Shown here: in pieces, positions 10,101 to 17,678 of the stretch
Position numbering within the stretch: position 1 is the stretch's first letter
Layout: each line of letters opens with the position of its first letter
DNA from: CAXBNB01 sp040222275
GTDB taxonomy: Bacteria > Bacteroidota > Bacteroidia > Cytophagales > Cyclobacteriaceae
Reading direction: 5' to 3'
Length of the DNA stretch: 64,000 bases
Assembly (NCBI GenBank): GCA_040222275.1
Contig: JAVKDJ010000002.1
Location: 62,001-126,000 of the forward strand
Made by a program: the position numbers and the translations under genes
Notes under the pieces: generated by a model
Database searches by the model: none
What the model was told of the DNA's origin: nothing
Seen by the model: the letters and a program-made list of their open reading frames with translations, nothing else

Positions 10101-11289
10101 GCACCCTGTCGGTCACGTTTGGGTTAAACACTTTGGAGCCTTCTCCCAAATCCATCACACCTACTATATTCCTGAGGGTTTGGGTTTCATTGTTACGGTT
10201 GAGGATATAGACCTCAACCCTGGTAACATTCACCCCTGAAATTACCTGAGGCAGCCGTGACAGCCACCTCTCATAGTTGTCCCTGAAAAAATGGCCCAGG
10301 AAAAAGTGCCTGTTTTCGTCATAATCTGATGCCCGTACTTCAAATTCCCTGCCTTGAAAACCACTTGGGATGTTCAGCACTTCATTTCTACCCTGCTGCC
10401 TGGATGCTACTGCAGTCACAAATAATTTTCCAAACTGCAGCTGTGTTTTCAGGCCAAACAGGCTTTGCCCACCAGTTATCAGACTGTTGGATATAGGCAT
10501 GCTGACGTTCCCAATTTCGATCTTTTTTATAATGTCTTCTTCATAGCCAGTGTACTCTACTTTCAGGTTGTTTTGAAAGTCGAATGAGTTGTTGTTGTCG
10601 AAATTGGCAGTGATGGACAGTTTTTCCCCAATCTTGCCGGTAACATTCATGGATATCTGCTGGTTGTAATTGAATCCTCCGGTTTTTTGCTGGCGTATGG
10701 GTATTGCCGGGTTTTCAATTTTTTGCCACCGGCCACCAAAATCGAGGTTCAGAAACCCATTGGGCTGGATGTCCACATAGTTTCCCCCGAAAATCCTGTC
10801 GAACACCGGGCTCACAAAAAGTTTCGGAAGCAGGCTTCTGCCACTTACGGCACTTTCACCATCCAGGCCAGCGGATTTGTCCTTCCAATAGGTCTTGATC
10901 ATTTGTCCCTCCTGATAGTCTTTGAATTCACTAAATGACATGGTACTCATTGGCCTGTAGTTGATATCACCTATTTTTTCATAGATGGTATAATTCATGC
11001 CAGTATCAATTTCCACGTCCACATTGAGGCTGGCAGGGTCTTGTAGCAACAATGGAGACCGGCTCGACCTATTGGAAAAGGGATCTCCGAACCTATCCTG
11101 CTGTACGTAAGTGGGCCTTTTGGTTGGTGTGTATGGCTGGTTTTTTAACGAATCTACTTTGGTGGTGTCTGCCTTAGTGGTATCCTGACGAAGAATGAAT
11201 AGACCTGTTCTGTTGGCTGCACTGATGTCCAGCCAGCTTCCAAGAATTAATAGTAAAAAAATGGTTATGTGGAATATGAACCGGGTCAA
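4162..11289 (-). CDS. sprA: Cell surface protein SprA (gliding motility / type IX secretion outer-membrane translocon)
   Basis: 2375 residues, matching the very large SprA family (about 2400). In Flavobacterium johnsoniae SprA forms the giant outer-membrane barrel through which type IX secretion substrates pass, and it is needed for gliding. Seen here: a hydrophobic N-terminal signal segment (FIFHITIFLLLILGSWLDISA), then SprA-type repeats such as GGNYVDIQPNGFLNLDFGG and GKIGEKLSITANFDNNNSFDF, long beta-rich stretches, and a C-terminal strand ending MRFSLAQ. The start must be the TTG at 11289, because an in-frame TAG lies two codons upstream and no ATG precedes the signal peptide. It is the third gene of maeB-ruvA-sprA, 20 bases after ruvA. 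No gcvH follows, unlike some flavobacterial loci. Confidence 0.95.
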   Translation of the reverse strand: MTRFIFHITIFLLLILGSWLDISAANRTGLFILRQDTTKADTTKVDSLKNQPYTPTKRPTYVQQDRFGDPFSNRSSRSPLLLQDPASLNVDVEIDTGMNYTIYEKIGDINYRPMSTMSFSEFKDYQEGQMIKTYWKDKSAGLDGESAVSGRSLLPKLFVSPVFDRIFGGNYVDIQPNGFLNLDFGGRWQKIENPAIPIRQQKTGGFNYNQQISMNVTGKIGEKLSITANFDNNNSFDFQNNLKVEYTGYEEDIIKKIEIGNVSMPISNSLITGGQSLFGLKTQLQFGKLFVTAVASRQQGRNEVLNIPSGFQGREFEVRASDYDENRHFFLGHFFRDNYERWLSRLPQVISGVNVTRVEVYILNRNNETQTLRNIVGVMDLGEGSKVFNPNVTDRVPGPNNNSANNLYDDLVDVPDIRNIETAANYLTDNYSMSKSVDFETITAARKLDPREYKWNRQMGYISLLRRLQNDEVLAVSYEYTYNGQRYQVGELSEDYQGRPDDDLILLKLLRPTKINTRVPTWELMMKNVYYLNAYRLSEDGFTLRVNYRDDLTNFDNPSLNEGAETKDIPLIRLLKLDELNRNGDRQRDGNFDFIEGVTVDKENGNIIFPVLEPFGRTLKSHFREEEQTLINRYVFDTLYRTTQIQAQQVASKNKFFILGSFQSGSASEIRLEGININEESVTVTAGGTLLTRGLHYTVDGRLGVVRIIDDGILNSGKDIQISYEKADLFNFQTRWLTGAHFDYRFSDNFNLGGTILHLNERPGGISRFSVGEEPTRNTKYGFDVNYQKESRFLTKMVDALPILNTKEESNISFNGEFAQIIPGTSNIVNGDGTSYIDDFENAATPINIAGGHIAWKLASTPETVNNKFVIDNGIDNLGYGYKRAKLAWYVIDNTFYRSGGGNRPDNIGEADLANSYVKPVLPQEIFKQRDRQIVNTNEPIFDLAYYPSERGPYNYNPNLTPDGLLNNPEQNFGGITRANTNEVNWNKTNVEYLEFWMMDPFVLGDNGRVLDGVFNQNNTTGGNLIFNFGSISEDLMKDNRHAFENGLPADGSFENTTTTEWGKVTTLQYLTDFFDNSSTARPNQDIGFDGLKSSEESTFFDSNNRWLNLNNSGRDRVLNDVSADDFKYFLDPEFDANDTKILERYKHFNGMENNSPLNAGTGSFTASSSNIPENEDLNNDNTISDVEEYFEYKIPLRPGELGIGKGHIIDQIEDSQGVNWYLFRIPVRNPDNIFGSPTFESIKFYRTYLTGWRQPVVLRFAKFQLVGSQWRKFEENLEQSGFGEIPETTSSDFDVSVVNVEENSVGVDGKSPYVIPPGLNRDLDNTTTIQRRNNEQSLRICVEDLEDGDARAVFKTTGLDLLNYGRLKMFLHAEPNGDAFLDDDEVTAFIRFGQDFVDNYYEIEVPLKITPRDLAGSSDEIRRLVWPEENEIDIAIDELYAVKLLRDREGFNQQQAFIRPSENGKYNLTVEGNPKMNSIQTLMIGVRNPRSDDLQDKSICIWANELRVADFDTQAGWAVNARMSAKLADFARVNGSARYTSVGFGSIQQRISERTRDETIQYDISADINVDKLIPGKHGIKIPMYVSMEKTKVTPKFDPLDRDIPLEASLLSFSSEEDKQGYRDKVEDRTTRKSINFSNVRKEKVNPEAKSHIYDIENFSFNYAFSETVTSGINTAIFLEKNYRGGFAYNFSPSPSPIEPFKNVGFLDGDYLKLIKDFNFTLLPNNLSMRAEVDRRFTKRQLRNSDLTTDGIDPYFEKYFNFNRSYGMRWNLTKSLSLDYSARARAIVDEPQGDLDTQAKRDSVLYNLQHLGRMKNFDQNMGANYRLPLDKIPLTDWVSADLRYSVGYNWNGGSVDQIEEFGNIISNNRDRSANGKVDMVKLYNKVGFLKDINTPRRSSTSRRSQQPTVKKDTTNQSGGGFGFFKGILRAAMSLRSINVTYSVGESTILPGFKPRAYLFGLDSGLNAPGRGFIFGSQDPEVRFRAAESGWLVKNPFLTSSFEQRRSEDLNIKGMIEPFNDLKIQLDMKRTNSGDFQEIFRYDSISNEYNSLTPTRSGSYSISFFSLNTAFVKDGPENSSPTFTEFEVYRKVIQNRLNGLNGSGDYGLNSQDVLVPAFIAAYSGRDPNTVSLTPFPKIPLPNWRVDYAGLSKLPMFKDLVSSINLTHSYTSTFRISNYTNSLLYDNALELSNDITNYPRASISNDSGLIPVYILNEVSIAERFSPLIGVNIRTKSRSTAKIEWKKERNLALNLSNSQVTEFRNSEISFDFGTTKKDWKFPFKVQGRTMTIKNDIQFRLTFTVRDTKTIQRKIDDVTTITAGNINYQLRPTVSYVANEKLNITMYFERNINQPRVSNSYNRATTAFGVQMRFSLAQ

Positions 11290-11309
11290 ATGCTATCTCT
11301 CTTAAATGG

Positions 11310-11903
11310 TCAGGCCCTTTTGAGGGCTAATTTAATTAATTCTTCAAGACTTACGTCACCATCGTTTTCCTTCATGATCCGGTCGATGGTCTTTTCGGCT
11401 GCCGCTTTGTTTATCCCCAAAGTTGCCAATGCGGATAACGCTTCATTCTTGACTGTATTGCCTTTGGAAAGAGATATGCCAACTGACTTATCCAGCAGGT
11501 CTTCTTTGGACATTTTGTCTTTCAACTCCAGGATAATGCGTTGGGCTGTTTTCTGCCCTATCCCCTTCACCCCGGAGATCGTCTTCACGTCCCCATTCAC
11601 TATTGCCGATTGCAATTCCTCGGCTGAAAGGGAAGACAAAACCATCAGTGCAGTAGAAGGGCCCACGCCAGATATAGAGATTAAATCCAAAAAGCGTTTT
11701 TTCTCAGACTCTTCATGAAACCCAAACAGGGTATGGGCATCTTCCTTGATGTGCAGGTAGGTATGTAATTGTGTGTTGGTGGCTTCTTTTAAATGCCCGA
11801 ATGTATTAAGGGAAATCTTGACTTCATATCCGATTCCGGATACCTCCATCACAAGAAATGTTGGGTCTTTGACAACAATTTCCCCTTTAAGATATGTGAT
11901 CAT
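11310..11903 (-). CDS. ruvA: Holliday junction branch migration protein RuvA
   Basis: 197 residues, the normal RuvA length. RuvA is the tetrameric DNA-binding subunit that recruits the RuvB motor to Holliday junctions. The three expected parts are present: an N-terminal OB fold (MITYLKGEIVVKDPTFLVMEVSGIGYEVKIS in segments of residues 1-31), a middle region with two helix-hairpin-helix motifs (LISISGVGPSTAL about 72 and ISGVKGIGQKTAQRI about 107), and a C-terminal three-helix RuvB-interaction domain starting about residue 150. Its ATG overlaps the TGA of maeB by four bases, so the two are translationally coupled; sprA follows 20 bases on. Confidence 0.96.
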   Translation of the reverse strand: MITYLKGEIVVKDPTFLVMEVSGIGYEVKISLNTFGHLKEATNTQLHTYLHIKEDAHTLFGFHEESEKKRFLDLISISGVGPSTALMVLSSLSAEELQSAIVNGDVKTISGVKGIGQKTAQRIILELKDKMSKEDLLDKSVGISLSKGNTVKNEALSALATLGINKAAAEKTIDRIMKENDGDVSLEELIKLALKRA

Positions 11904-14179
11904 TTGTTTTGATTGTGTTGAATGGTTTGGGCATCAACTACGGCGATAGCTGCCATGTTGAAGATATCACGGGCAGAGCTTCCGTTTTGCAAAATGTGTA
12001 CTGGTTTTTTCATACCCATGAGCACAGGCCCAATGGCTTCACTGCCCCCGATCTCCATCAGCAGGTTGTAGGCTATGTTGGCCGAGGCAAGACCAGGGAA
12101 TATCAGTGTATTCACGTTTTCGCCAACCAGATCGCTGAAGGGATATACTTTCTCCATCAATTTCTTATTGAGGGCTACATTTGCCTGAATTTCGCCATCA
12201 ATTTTCAATGCCGGCCATTTTTTCTTGGCCAGTGCTACTGCCTCAGATGCTTTGGATGGAATATCCCCTTTTTGTGATCCAAAATTGGAATAGGAAAGTA
12301 CGGCAATTTTAGGTTCGAAATCGAAAAACCGAACAGCCCTGGCAGACAAGCCTATGATATCCACCAACTGTGAGGCCGTAGGATTTATGTTCACAGTGGT
12401 ATCGGCAAGGAAGAAGGTGCCCTTTTTATTTCTAATAATGTACATACCCCCGACTCGCTCTACTTCGTCATCTACCCCAAGGATTTGCAGTGCGGGCCTC
12501 AGGCACTTGGCATAATCACTCAACAGGCCAGATATAAGGGCATCTGCTTCGCCGGTCTCGACCATCATCGCCCCATAGTAGTTTCTGTCATGCATCAGTG
12601 CCTCTCCTTCGTATAGGGAAATACCCTTGCGCTTTCTCTTTTCGAAAAGGAGCTGTCCATATTCTTTCCTTTTTTCGTCTTTGTAAAAAGGATCAATAAT
12701 CTCACAACCTTGGATTTCCAACTCATTTTCCTTGATGAGTTTCTCAATTTTATCGGTGTTGCCCAGAAGTATAGGAATAGCAATCCCTTCATCCACTATC
12801 ATCTGAACAGCTTTGAGGATTCTCAGGTTGTCGGCTTCAGCAAATACGATCCTCCTTGGGTTCTTCTTGGCCCTGCTGATGATCCTGGCAAGAATGCGCT
12901 TTTCTGCCCCTACGCGCTCTTCCAGTTCTAATTTGTAGTGTTCCCAGTCGTTGATGTCGAGTTGGGATACCTTGCTGTCCATTGCAGCTTTGGCCACTGC
13001 CGGTGAAATAGTGGATATCAACCTTGGGTCCAGAGGCTTTGGTATTAAATATTCCGAGCCGAATTTTATTGGGCTGTTGCCATAGGCCTTGGTCACCAGT
13101 TCGGGTACCGGTTGCTTGGCCAGCTCGGCCAGTGCGTTGACTGCAGCCAGCTTCATTTCTTCGTTGATACAGGTAGCGCGCACGTCAAGTGCCCCTCTGA
13201 AAATGTATGGGAAGCCCAGGACATTGTTTACCTGATTGGGGTGGTCGCTGCGCCCTGTGGCCATTACTATATCGTCCCTTGTGGACATGGCCAGTTCATA
13301 GTCTATTTCGGGAGTGGGGTTGGCCAGTGCAAACACAACAGGCTTATCGGCCATAGATAACAGGTTTTCCTGACTGAGTACATTGCCCATGGAAAGCCCA
13401 AGAAAAACATCTGCCCCACGAACGGCCTCATCCAAAGTATGGACATCTCGGGATGTTGCATACCGGGATTTCATATCGTTCAGGTCCTTGCGGTCTTTTG
13501 TCAATACCCCCCGGCTATCGAGCATCACGATATTTTCGAGCTTTACTCCCAGTTTCACATACAGGTCTGTACAGGAAATGGCCGCACCACCTGCACCATT
13601 GACTACTACCTTTACCTGGTCTATTTTTTTGTCAACTACTATTAGCGCATTCAACAATGCCGCACTGGATATAATGGCCGTGCCGTGTTGGTCGTCATGC
13701 ATCACCGGGATATTCATTTTTTCCCGCAGCTCCTTCTCTATTTTGAAACTCTCGGGGGCTTTGATGTCTTCCAGGTTTATACCTCCAAAGGTGGGCTCAA
13801 GTGCTTTTACTATTTTGATGAATTCATCGGCATCTTCTTCTGCCACTTCGATATCGAATACATCGATACCTGCAAATTTTTTGAACAAAACACCTTTGCC
13901 TTCCATCACCGGTTTAGAGGCTTCAGGCCCGATATTGCCCAGCCCCAATACGGCAGTCCCGTTGGAAATTACACCTACCAAATTGCCTTTGGCAGTGTAC
14001 TTGTACACATCACTTGGATTGTTTGCGATTTCCAGACATGGTTCGGCAACACCCGGTGAATAAGCCAGTGCCAAATCCATTTGTGTGGTCAACGGCTTGG
14101 TGGGAGTTACTTCGATTTTACCGGGAATAGGATCAGAATGAAACTTTAGAGCGTCCTTTTTTCTAATTTTTAAACTCAT
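11900..14179 (-). CDS. maeB: NADP-dependent malic enzyme with C-terminal phosphotransacetylase-like domain
   Basis: 759 residues, the length of the bacterial MaeB fusion. It decarboxylates malate to pyruvate with NADP+. Residues about 1-430 are the malic enzyme part (YSPGVAEPC near 39, VMHDDQHGTAI near 164, the nucleotide-binding VVNGAGGAAISC near 197). Residues about 430-759 are a PTA_PTB phosphotransacetylase-like domain (RIVFAEADN, DTTVNINPTASQLVDI, GSSARDIFNMA), which in MaeB is regulatory, responding to acetyl-CoA, rather than catalytic. It is the first gene of maeB-ruvA-sprA, and about 200 bases separate it from the DUF4837 gene upstream. Confidence 0.95.
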   Translation of the reverse strand: MSLKIRKKDALKFHSDPIPGKIEVTPTKPLTTQMDLALAYSPGVAEPCLEIANNPSDVYKYTAKGNLVGVISNGTAVLGLGNIGPEASKPVMEGKGVLFKKFAGIDVFDIEVAEEDADEFIKIVKALEPTFGGINLEDIKAPESFKIEKELREKMNIPVMHDDQHGTAIISSAALLNALIVVDKKIDQVKVVVNGAGGAAISCTDLYVKLGVKLENIVMLDSRGVLTKDRKDLNDMKSRYATSRDVHTLDEAVRGADVFLGLSMGNVLSQENLLSMADKPVVFALANPTPEIDYELAMSTRDDIVMATGRSDHPNQVNNVLGFPYIFRGALDVRATCINEEMKLAAVNALAELAKQPVPELVTKAYGNSPIKFGSEYLIPKPLDPRLISTISPAVAKAAMDSKVSQLDINDWEHYKLELEERVGAEKRILARIISRAKKNPRRIVFAEADNLRILKAVQMIVDEGIAIPILLGNTDKIEKLIKENELEIQGCEIIDPFYKDEKRKEYGQLLFEKRKRKGISLYEGEALMHDRNYYGAMMVETGEADALISGLLSDYAKCLRPALQILGVDDEVERVGGMYIIRNKKGTFFLADTTVNINPTASQLVDIIGLSARAVRFFDFEPKIAVLSYSNFGSQKGDIPSKASEAVALAKKKWPALKIDGEIQANVALNKKLMEKVYPFSDLVGENVNTLIFPGLASANIAYNLLMEIGGSEAIGPVLMGMKKPVHILQNGSSARDIFNMAAIAVVDAQTIQHNQNK

Positions 14180-14385
14180 AATATGTCTTTTCGTCGATAT
14201 AGCCCCAGACCTCTTGCACGATCTGTCTGATATGAATATGGGAAGAAAGATTAGAAATCCTACCAGATTTATTCCTAAAATTTAAAACCTTAAAGATGGG
14301 TAAATTTTAGAAAACTTATGACCTAAATAATGCTATTTATTTGCCAGGGAATACCTGCCCGCAATGTAAAAAAGGGGTGGGAAAA

Positions 14386-15465
14386 TTACTTCAATTCCTC
14401 TCCAGACCTGAATGTAGATAGAATTACCTCCATTTCCCGCATGTACTCCCTTTTGTCACCAGATGGGGCATAGACATAGCCTTCCAGGTAGTACATTCGC
14501 TTTTGGGATTCATCCACAAAAACATAACTGACGAACGCCCCTCCACCAGAAATATCGCTCAATTTCCAAAGCCCTCTGGTTTCTTTGGCGTATTTCCCTT
14601 TAAAATTAACTTCCTCTACCTGATGCGGCACGTCCTGTGTGGTCATATATACCTCGGGTTTCTCGACATCCCTCATTTTTTTTGAGGTAATGGACTCACG
14701 ATATTCAACAGGGTCCTCGAAGGGTTCTTTAGAAACGTATGGGGTATGGTAAACGAATACATCTTTTTCAAATTCCGGATCTAAAAACCGAACCCATACG
14801 AAATCTTTCTCATTTTTTGCCAGTTCAAAGCCATGGGGTATCCTCAAAGTAAATCCATGGTCTTTTTCTAAAACGGCTGACATGTTTTTTTCCTCTTTGT
14901 TGAACAGGTTTTGCGATATTCGTCCTTTTTCAATGGTCAGGAAATAATTCCTCAATGCCGATCGGTTGGCTTTGATATGCTCTATAAGCTGCTCCTGGTT
15001 TTGGCCAAAAAGATGGAGGATTTCCTGTCCACGTGCATATACATCTTTGCTTGAATACCTGAATATTGAGTTGTCCGATTGGATTTTTTTCAGCGATTCT
15101 TTGGTCATGTAGTTCCTCATGGCATTGCTCTGGCTGCTACGCTGATCCAGAGTGGTCACAAAAATCATATTCTTTGCAGCTTTCAGGATATCGTTTAATC
15201 TAAGGGGGTTGATCTGTCGGATGGTGAAATACGGCTCGTCCTGGGGCAAACCAGGAATAGAATTGGCAAAGGTATTCTTCAGTTCGGTCCCAAGACTGTC
15301 CACCCAAAGGGCAGAATCCATCACCACCAAAATTACCCCGTCAGCACCACGGGCAACCGGCAAAAAGGATTTTGCATTTTCTTTTTTTTCAGAAGAACAG
15401 GACCAAAGGATCAAAAGGAATAATCCAACAAAAAATAGACAGGTAGAACGATGTGTTTTGTGCAT
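14386..15465 (-). CDS. DUF4837 family lipoprotein
   Basis: I chose the ATG at 15465 (359 residues) over a TTG 54 bases earlier. The ATG places a lipoprotein signal directly at the N terminus: MHKTHRSTCLFFVGLFLLILWSC, with Cys as the lipidation site. The rest (GADGVILVVMDSALW, QDEPYFTIRQINP, a GFTLRIPHGFELAKNEKDFVWVR stretch split over two segments) fits the DUF4837 family of Bacteroidetes, whose function is unknown. It follows the LysM lytic transglycosylase at a 58-base distance on the same strand, suggesting a role at the envelope or peptidoglycan. Confidence 0.82.
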   Translation of the reverse strand: MHKTHRSTCLFFVGLFLLILWSCSSEKKENAKSFLPVARGADGVILVVMDSALWVDSLGTELKNTFANSIPGLPQDEPYFTIRQINPLRLNDILKAAKNMIFVTTLDQRSSQSNAMRNYMTKESLKKIQSDNSIFRYSSKDVYARGQEILHLFGQNQEQLIEHIKANRSALRNYFLTIEKGRISQNLFNKEEKNMSAVLEKDHGFTLRIPHGFELAKNEKDFVWVRFLDPEFEKDVFVYHTPYVSKEPFEDPVEYRESITSKKMRDVEKPEVYMTTQDVPHQVEEVNFKGKYAKETRGLWKLSDISGGGAFVSYVFVDESQKRMYYLEGYVYAPSGDKREYMREMEVILSTFRSGEELK

Positions 15466-15523
15466 AAGCTTGGGTGCAGGAAAAAGGCATACAAAATGCT
15501 TAAACCCTGATTTGGTCAAAAAG

Positions 15524-16912
15524 TCACAAACTAATGCGTAATTTTTGTCCAGGGTTGATTCTGCTGCTTGTGAGGTTATTAAGTTTTTTCAGTTTTTCTA
15601 TGCTCAAGTTGTCAAATTTCTTGGAAATACTCCATAGCGAATCGCCATATTTTACAAGATAAGTATTTCCTGCTATTAACTCAGGCTCTGCTGCAGTTGT
15701 TTTAGGTGATGATGATGGTAGATTTTGTACCACGTAGTTGGATTTGGTGCTGCCATTGTAATAGGGTAAAACCCAAATATTGAGCCTCTGTCCAACCCTG
15801 ATCAGGTTGCTGTTCAGATTGTTCCATTTTCTGATGTCGGATACCCTCACGTGATATTGACTTGCAATGGTACCGAGTACATCGCCACTGCGCACCCTAT
15901 ACACCTGTTTGGTTCGTCCAAATGTGCTTCCAGGTGTGTTTCTTGCCAGGTATTCAAGTTCCTTTTTTCCCACTTTAGAGGCAGTGTCCAGCAAAAAAGC
16001 CCTGGAACTGTCTATATGTACCTTAAGATCCTGTGGCACTTTTAATGGATACGCTTTTGTTCCTTCAGGAATGGCACCACGAATTATTTGTGGGTTGAGG
16101 GTGATCAGGTCTTCAACGCAGAGGTTGAGTTGGTCTGCAAAAGTTTGAAGGTGAAAATAGCTGTTGACATGGATCGTATCGTGCTCTGGGTTGTATTCCA
16201 TGGCCAACTCGTGCTCTACGAAATTGTGCTCATCCAGGTGGTTGAGGGTATAGAGTACCGCCACAAACTGCGGCAGGTAAGATCTGGTTTCCCTCGGAAG
16301 GTACCTGTATATTTCCCAAAAAGATTTTTTGTAGCCAGACCTTCTGATGGCACGTCTCACATTGCCGGGCCCGGTATTGTATGCCGCCAGGGCAAGCTCC
16401 CAATCATCGAACATATTGTACAGTTCTTTGAGGTACCTGCAGGCTGCCTGGGTGGCTTTGTATGGATCCATCCGTTCGTCTATATACCAGCTCTGCTGGA
16501 GCCTGTACATCTTTCCTGTGGATGGCATAAACTGCCACAATCCTCCAGCACCTACCCTGGAGATGGCATTGGCACGCAATCCTGACTCAACTACCGACAG
16601 GTATTTCAACTCATCAGGCATTTCGTTCTCGGCCAATATCTCCTCGAAAATCGGAAAAAAACGATCTCTTTTTTCGATTACACTTTTGGTATATTCCCGG
16701 TTTCTGATGGTGAAATAATCTATAAACGCACGGACATTGTTATTGAAATTGAGGGGAATGTCTTGCTGGATACAGGTAAGCCTGTCTTCGATCAAATCGT
16801 ATGGAGTATCGATTTGTATATCTTCATGCTCCTCGGTTTCCTGCCCGAATAAGTAGGTGCAAGTGAGTAAAACCAAAATGAGGCCGTTCGATATATGTTT
16901 AGTCCCTAACAC
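15524..16912 (-). CDS. Membrane-bound lytic murein transglycosylase (MltD-like) with two LysM domains
   Basis: 462 residues with a GTG start that has AAGGA five bases upstream. Residues 1-23 form a signal peptide. Residues about 90-220 are an SLT (lysozyme-like) domain with the catalytic Glu109 in YLSVVESGL, followed by GAGGLWQFMPSTGK and ALAAYNTGPGNVRRA, both typical of family 1 lytic transglycosylases. Two LysM peptidoglycan-binding domains follow (YRVRSGDVLGTIASQY near 338 and YLVKYGDSLWSISKKF near 415). The enzyme cleaves the MurNAc-GlcNAc bond to form 1,6-anhydro ends in the periplasm. It is followed by the DUF4837 lipoprotein gene. Confidence 0.93.
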   Translation of the reverse strand: MLGTKHISNGLILVLLTCTYLFGQETEEHEDIQIDTPYDLIEDRLTCIQQDIPLNFNNNVRAFIDYFTIRNREYTKSVIEKRDRFFPIFEEILAENEMPDELKYLSVVESGLRANAISRVGAGGLWQFMPSTGKMYRLQQSWYIDERMDPYKATQAACRYLKELYNMFDDWELALAAYNTGPGNVRRAIRRSGYKKSFWEIYRYLPRETRSYLPQFVAVLYTLNHLDEHNFVEHELAMEYNPEHDTIHVNSYFHLQTFADQLNLCVEDLITLNPQIIRGAIPEGTKAYPLKVPQDLKVHIDSSRAFLLDTASKVGKKELEYLARNTPGSTFGRTKQVYRVRSGDVLGTIASQYHVRVSDIRKWNNLNSNLIRVGQRLNIWVLPYYNGSTKSNYVVQNLPSSSPKTTAAEPELIAGNTYLVKYGDSLWSISKKFDNLSIEKLKKLNNLTSSRINPGQKLRISL

Positions 16913-17134
16913 AAAGTCCTTGATTTAATGTTCAACAAATTAAGTGGATTGCATCTGTTTATCAAATGAATCAACGTTAATTTTATGGCCCTAAAATTAT
17001 ATGAAATCCTTCTGTTCCTGCCCCAGAACGGATTAAGTTTGGTGGTTTATAGATTGGATTGTAAAGGCCAATTTCAGGTTTGTCAGACTTTATCTAATAG
17101 AATCACTCGAAATTGACCAATTCAACGTAATGGA

Positions 17135-17341
17135 TTAAGATTTTTTAGGATCTTCCTTTATCCCTTCATCAATTTCATTCTTAATGTCTTTGGTAGCATC
17201 TTTAAATTCCCTGATACCCTTTCCAAGCCCTTTCGCCAATTCAGGAATTTTCTTAGCCCCAAAAAGAAGTATAATCACTAAAACAATGATTACCAATTCC
17301 CAACCTCCCGGCATTCCTATTGCAAATATTGAATCTAACAT
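17135..17341 (-). CDS. tatA: Sec-independent protein translocase subunit TatA/TatE
   Basis: A 68-residue protein with the TatA layout: a short N-terminal hydrophobic helix (WELVIIVLVIILLFGAKKIPEL, hinge FGAKKIPE), an amphipathic helix (AKGLGKGIREFKDATKDI) and a charged, disordered tail. TatA assembles the variable-size pore that moves folded, twin-arginine-tagged proteins across the inner membrane. tatC is not in this window. One clear client candidate here is the oxidoreductase at 50794-52068, which has a twin-arginine signal. Confidence 0.93.
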   Translation of the reverse strand: MLDSIFAIGMPGGWELVIIVLVIILLFGAKKIPELAKGLGKGIREFKDATKDIKNEIDEGIKEDPKKS

Positions 17342-17377
17342 TTTAAAGTGTGTTTTGTCTAATTATATAATTCGTTA

Positions 17378-17385
17378 CAAAGATA
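17378..17385 (-). promoter_or_regulatory. -7 promoter element of tatA
   Basis: On the minus strand this reads TATCTTTG (TAnnTTTG), about 36 bases upstream of the tatA ATG. No matching -33 element was found. Confidence 0.4.
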
Positions 17386-17513
17386 AGCGATTTTCTAGAT
17401 CATTTACCTGCTGTTTTATTAAACCTTTTCATTTGGTCGGTATAATACCAATGTGCCAAAATACCGAATGCTGCATGTATATGCCGCATGGTGTAGGCCC
17501 CAACGGTCGCAAA

Positions 17514-17577
17514 GCAGGCAGATCACGCCTCCTCATAAACAATGCCAAAAGCCGATCCTGCCATTAAGTCTGCCTGC
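17514..17577. repeat. Short inverted-repeat element in the tatA/DUF3500 intergenic region
   Basis: Perfect 9-base arms GCAGGCAGA (17514-17522) and TCTGCCTGC (17569-17577) enclose 46 bases. The GCAGGCAG/CTGCCTG theme recurs in other intergenic repeats here (4030, 31310, 43735). The gap between tatA and the DUF3500 gene (17342-17678) holds nothing else I can name, apart from the tatA promoter. Confidence 0.35.
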
Positions 17578-17678
17578 GAAAACTACAGGTCGTAGCTCAA
17601 AATTTGATACAATTGTACAATTTGATGAATATTGGCCAACTTTTACCTAATTTAGGTTTCGATTTCAACTATATTATC

